Source: JADGGM01 sp035277485 (GTDB taxonomy: Bacteria > Gemmatimonadota > Gemmatimonadetes > Gemmatimonadales > Gemmatimonadaceae). Taken from it: a stretch of DNA of 7,936 nt. Positions within the stretch are counted from its first letter, which is position 1. Each line of letters begins with the position of its first letter. The position numbers and the translations under genes are program-made. The DNA lies in the NCBI GenBank assembly GCA_035277485.1, contig DATEKK010000055.1, forward strand, positions 1-7,936. The letters are read 5' to 3'. Below the pieces are notes generated by a model, which was not told the DNA's origin, made no database searches, and saw only the letters and a program-made list of their open reading frames with translations. This document shows positions 5,429 through 7,936 of this stretch, piece after piece.

Positions 5429-5457
5429 TTTACAGAGGAGTCGACCGCAACTAAATT
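5429..5457 (+). promoter_or_regulatory. candidate sigma-70-type promoter for rpsO
   Basis: TTTACA (5429-5434) matches five of six -35 positions. After exactly 17 bases comes TAAATT (5452-5457), matching four of six -10 positions. Transcription would start near 5464, giving a leader of about 50 bases before rpsO. It sits in the 89-base gap between the divergent kinase and rpsO, and its -35 is only a few bases from the kinase start. No comparably good promoter for the kinase was found on the other strand. Confidence 0.5.
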
Positions 5458-5499
5458 ACTGTGCTTCAACGAATTCGGCCAACGAGAGAGTAAGTCGTC

Positions 5500-5505
5500 G
5501 GGGGA
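5500..5505 (+). promoter_or_regulatory. ribosome binding site of rpsO
   Basis: GGGGGA (5500-5505) lies 9 bases before ATG 5515. It is one of the clearest Shine-Dalgarno sequences in the window, as expected for a highly expressed ribosomal protein gene. Confidence 0.6.
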
Positions 5506-5514
5506 ATATACATA

Positions 5515-5775
5515 ATGGCGTTCGTCAAAGCTCCGGTCATCGAAAAGTATCGCGCACACGAAACCGACAGTGGTTCGTCCAAGCTGCAGGTTGCGCTCCT
5601 CACCGAGCGAATCAACTACCTCACCGATCACTTCCGCCTGCATCCAAAAGACAACCACAGTCGGCGTGGGCTGCTCAAGATGGTCGGGCGTCGTCGCAGA
5701 ATCCTCGACTACATGAAGCGGACGGACCTCGAGGGGTATCGCCAGCTCATCACCGAGCTTGGGCTGCGTCACTAA
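5515..5775 (+). CDS. rpsO: 30S ribosomal protein S15
   Basis: S15 is a primary 16S rRNA-binding protein of the small subunit platform and takes part in bridges to the 50S subunit. The 86-residue product is full length (E. coli has 89). It shows the hallmark TDSGSSKLQVALLTERI (17-33), the 16S-binding block HFRLHPKDNHSRRGLL (39-54), and the basic RRRRILDYMKR (59-69) before the C-terminal ELGLRH. The ATG at 5515 has a strong ribosome binding site and gives the usual MAF... start. It is followed 79 bases later by pnp, an arrangement conserved in many bacteria. In E. coli, S15 represses its own mRNA through a leader structure; a leader of about 50 bases here leaves some room for this, but no clear pseudoknot was recognised. 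Confidence 0.97.
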   Translation: MAFVKAPVIEKYRAHETDSGSSKLQVALLTERINYLTDHFRLHPKDNHSRRGLLKMVGRRRRILDYMKRTDLEGYRQLITELGLRH

Positions 5776-5795
5776 ATCACCGGCCAACTAACTTT

Positions 5796-5831
5796 CGCGC
5801 GGGCGCCACAACACTGGTCCCCGCGCGTTTT
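5796..5831 (+). terminator. rpsO-pnp intergenic hairpin, intrinsic terminator or attenuator
   Basis: CGCGCGGG (5796-5803) pairs perfectly with CCCGCGCG (5820-5827) in an 8-bp all-GC stem, and TTTT follows (5828-5831), then GTGTT. Within the 16-base loop CCA (5806-5808) may also pair with TGG (5815-5817). It is 20 bases after the rpsO stop and 24 before pnp. In E. coli the same gap carries the rpsO terminator and, further on, an RNase III-cut hairpin through which PNPase controls its own mRNA. This hairpin could serve either role. Confidence 0.7.
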
Positions 5832-5854
5832 GTGTTCCCGTCACGAGTACAACC

Positions 5855-7936
5855 ATGATGCAACGACTAGAAAAAGAATTCGCCGGCCGCAAGCTGGTGA
5901 TCGAGACCGGCCGGATGGCCAAACAGGCCGCCGGATCCGCGCTCGTCCAGTACGGCGAAACAATGGTGCTGGCCGCCGTCACCGTCAGCGACACCCTGAG
6001 CCCGCTCCCGTTCTTCCCGCTCACCGTCGAGTACAAAGAGCGCACCTACGCCGCCGGTAAGATCCCCGGCGGATTCATCAAGCGCGAAGGCCGCCCCCAC
6101 GACGAAGAGATCCTCTCGGCCCGCATCATCGACCGGTCCATCCGGCCGCTGTTCCCCGAAGGCTTCAAGAACGAAGTGCAGGTGTTCGTCTACGTCATCT
6201 CCGCCGACCAGGAGAACGACGCCGACGTCCTCGCCCTGCTCGCCACCTCGTTCGCGCTCAACGCGTCGCGCATTCCGTTCCTCGGGCCCATCGCCGGCGT
6301 TCGGTTAGGCAGGCTCCAGGACAAGTGGGTGGTGAACCCCACCTTCCAGCAGCTCGCGTTCAGCGATATGGATGTGATCGTCGCGGGCTCGCAGGACTCC
6401 ATCGTGATGGTCGAAGGCGGCGCGCTCGAGGTGTCCGAGGAAGACGTGATTGATGGGTTAGGCATCGCGCACCGCGCCATTCAGGAGCTCATCGGATTCC
6501 AGAAGGAGCTCCTCGCCAAGGTCAAAGTCCAGAAAATGCAGTGGACCCGCGCCGACCACCCAGCCGAGCTCCAGGCGCGCGTCAAGGACCTGGCGGAAGG
6601 CCGCATCGGCGAAGCCATTAATCGAAAGGACAAGCACGAGCGCATCGACGCCGTCGAGCTCGTGAAGCGCGAAGTGATCGCCGCCGTCACCACAGACTTC
6701 CCCGACAACGCGCGCGACATCGCCGACTTGGTGGGCGACGTCGAGTATCACGCGCTCCGGTCGCAGGTGCTCGACAGCGGCGAGCGCGTGGACGGCCGTA
6801 AGGCCAACGAAGTCCGCCCCATCACGATCCAGACCGGCATTCTCCCGCGCGCCCATGGCTCGGCCCTGTTCACGCGCGGCCAAACACAGGCGCTCGTGGT
6901 GGCCACGTTAGGCACGGCCAACGATGTCCAGCGCCTCGACACCATCGACGAGCCGGCCGAGACGACCAAGACGTTCATGCTGCACTACAACTTCCCGCCG
7001 TTCTCGACGGGCGAGGTGAGACCCGTGCGCGGCACGAGCCGCCGCGAGATCGGCCACGGCAACCTGGCCGAGCGCGCGCTGCAGCCGCTGTTGCCCGACT
7101 TCGAGAAGTTCCCGTACACCATTCGCGTGGTGTCCGACATTCTAGAGTCCAACGGGTCGTCGTCGATGGCGAGCGTGTGCGGCGGGTCGCTCGCGCTGTT
7201 CGACGCCGGTGTGCCGTATCAGGCGCCGGTGGCAGGCGTCGCGATGGGCTTGATCAAAGAAGGCGAGCGCTATGCGATCCTAACGGACATCCTCGGCACG
7301 GAAGACCATTTGGGCGACATGGACTTCAAGGTGGCGGGTACGGAAACCGGCATCACGTCCATCCAGATGGACATCAAGATCGAGGGGCTCGACCTCAAGA
7401 TCATGCGCGAAGCGTTAGCCCGCGCACGCGAGGGTCGGCTGCACATCTTGGGCGAGATGAACAAGGCGCTCGCCCAACCGCGACCCGATCTGTCGCCGTA
7501 TGCGCCGCGCATCGTGACGCTCACGATCAACCCGGAAAAGATCGGCGATCTCATCGGACCCAAGGGCAAGACGATCCGCGGCATTCAGGACGAGACGGGC
7601 GCCGAGATCACCGTCGAAGACACGGGCCTGGTCACGATCGCCGCGGTGGGCGGCGAGTCGATGGAAAAGGCGCGCGCGATGGTGCAGGCGCTCACCAAGG
7701 AGCCCGAGATCGGCGCCACGTACGACGCCGTGGTCAAGAGCACCACACCGTTCGGCGCGTTCGTGGAAATTTTGCCGGGCACGGAAGGCTTGGTGCACAT
7801 CTCCGAGCTCCAGCACGGCCGCACCGAGAAAACCGAGGACGTGGTGAAGAAGGGCGACATGGTGCGCGTCAAGCTGATCGACAAGGATGAGCGCGGTCGC
7901 CTGCGTCTCTCCATGAAGGCGCTCATCCCCAAGCCC
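5855..7936 (+). CDS. pnp: polyribonucleotide nucleotidyltransferase (PNPase), 3' end outside window
   Basis: PNPase degrades RNA 3' to 5' using phosphate, releasing nucleoside diphosphates, and can add tails in reverse; it is a trimer and a degradosome partner in many bacteria. The frame is open for 694 codons to the right edge, so only the last residues of a roughly 700-residue enzyme are missing. Domains in order: first RNase PH (about 12-145, with FFPLTVEYKERTYAAGKIPG), helical linker (about 148-225), second RNase PH (about 325-550), KH with the GPKG loop (568-571), and S1 (about 620-690, with TPFGAFVEILPGTEGLVHIS). The catalytic motif DILGTEDHLGDMDFK places Asp484, Asp490 and Lys492 where E. 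coli has Asp486, Asp492 and Lys494. Two start ATGs are possible, 5855 and 5858, one codon apart; no strong ribosome binding site is seen. Three GTTAGGC words encode Leu-Gly pairs in it. Confidence 0.97.
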   Translation, partial: MMQRLEKEFAGRKLVIETGRMAKQAAGSALVQYGETMVLAAVTVSDTLSPLPFFPLTVEYKERTYAAGKIPGGFIKREGRPHDEEILSARIIDRSIRPLFPEGFKNEVQVFVYVISADQENDADVLALLATSFALNASRIPFLGPIAGVRLGRLQDKWVVNPTFQQLAFSDMDVIVAGSQDSIVMVEGGALEVSEEDVIDGLGIAHRAIQELIGFQKELLAKVKVQKMQWTRADHPAELQARVKDLAEGRIGEAINRKDKHERIDAVELVKREVIAAVTTDFPDNARDIADLVGDVEYHALRSQVLDSGERVDGRKANEVRPITIQTGILPRAHGSALFTRGQTQALVVATLGTANDVQRLDTIDEPAETTKTFMLHYNFPPFSTGEVRPVRGTSRREIGHGNLAERALQPLLPDFEKFPYTIRVVSDILESNGSSSMASVCGGSLALFDAGVPYQAPVAGVAMGLIKEGERYAILTDILGTEDHLGDMDFKVAGTETGITSIQMDIKIEGLDLKIMREALARAREGRLHILGEMNKALAQPRPDLSPYAPRIVTLTINPEKIGDLIGPKGKTIRGIQDETGAEITVEDTGLVTIAAVGGESMEKARAMVQALTKEPEIGATYDAVVKSTTPFGAFVEILPGTEGLVHISELQHGRTEKTEDVVKKGDMVRVKLIDKDERGRLRLSMKALIPKP

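Larger units (their letters stand above)
205..6913. repeat. dispersed heptamer GTTAGGC, 12 exact copies
   Basis: The span covers scattered short copies and is not one element. Forward copies start at 205, 631, 849, 1876, 4001, 6304, 6457 and 6907. Reverse-complement copies (GCCTAAC) start at 3817, 4445, 4595 and 4820. Three forward copies (849, 1876, 6457) extend to the 13-mer GTTAGGCATCGCG. A model of independent bases at about 65% G+C predicts roughly one copy in 7.9 kb on both strands (my estimate). Most copies read as TTA-GGC (Leu-Gly) in genes, but one is in the frame GTT-AGG-C (3817), one is antisense and read as CCT-AAC (4001), and one contains a stop codon (1876). The role is unknown. 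Confidence 0.7.

Noticed and set aside
4886..5515. Open frame of 209 codons on the plus strand opposite the kinase N-terminus
   Set aside because: It is antisense to the catalytic kinase domain, has no recognisable fold, and runs through the promoter region.
7177..7890. Open frame of 237 codons on the plus strand inside pnp
   Set aside because: It is rich in Arg, His and Gly, has no recognisable motif, and is out of frame with the clearly real KH and S1 domains.

Overview
The window is about 7.9 kb of G+C-rich bacterial chromosome (roughly two-thirds G+C by eye). It holds ordinary housekeeping genes at both ends and a small accessory stretch in the middle. No rRNA, tRNA, CRISPR array, transposase or integrase was seen. 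The combination of a membrane-anchored PEGA-type Ser/Thr kinase, G+C-rich codons, frequent GTG/TTG starts and an rseP C-terminus suggests a Gemmatimonadota-like or other soil or aquatic didermic bacterium. That placement is an inference and is not proven by any marker here.

Left part (1-1880, + strand). The window opens in the last 53 codons of an RseP-type site-2 protease. Three tightly packed genes follow: a small secreted or anchored protein (152-550), a two-helix membrane protein (554-814) and DNA-3-methyladenine glycosylase I (tag, 811-1413). Spacing runs from short overlaps to a 3-base gap, so this looks like one translationally coupled operon. Next comes a protein of unknown function with zinc-ribbon cysteines (1497-1880).

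Middle (2009-3756, + strand). Two adjacent small proteins, 83 and 72 residues, are obvious tandem duplicates (55 of the first 66 residues identical). Their eight-ligand Cys/His pattern resembles binuclear zinc fingers. A membrane protein with a bacterial PH-like domain follows; its reading frame appears broken near the 3' end. A VapBC-type toxin-antitoxin pair comes next. The antitoxin start codon lies inside an array of four near-identical 8-bp direct repeats, which looks like the ribbon-helix-helix operator.

Right part (3800-7936). A 541-residue Ser/Thr protein kinase is on the minus strand, convergent with vapC and divergent from rpsO. It has one transmembrane helix and a C-terminal extracytoplasmic region with two PEGA-like modules. 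rpsO (ribosomal protein S15) and pnp (PNPase, running off the right edge) form the conserved rpsO-pnp pair. A strong GC hairpin followed by TTTT lies between them.

A sequence-wide oddity is the heptamer GTTAGGC, present 12 times on the two strands where about one would be expected. It accounts for nearly all TTA leucine codons in the recognised genes. It is absent from the accessory stretch 1883-3816.
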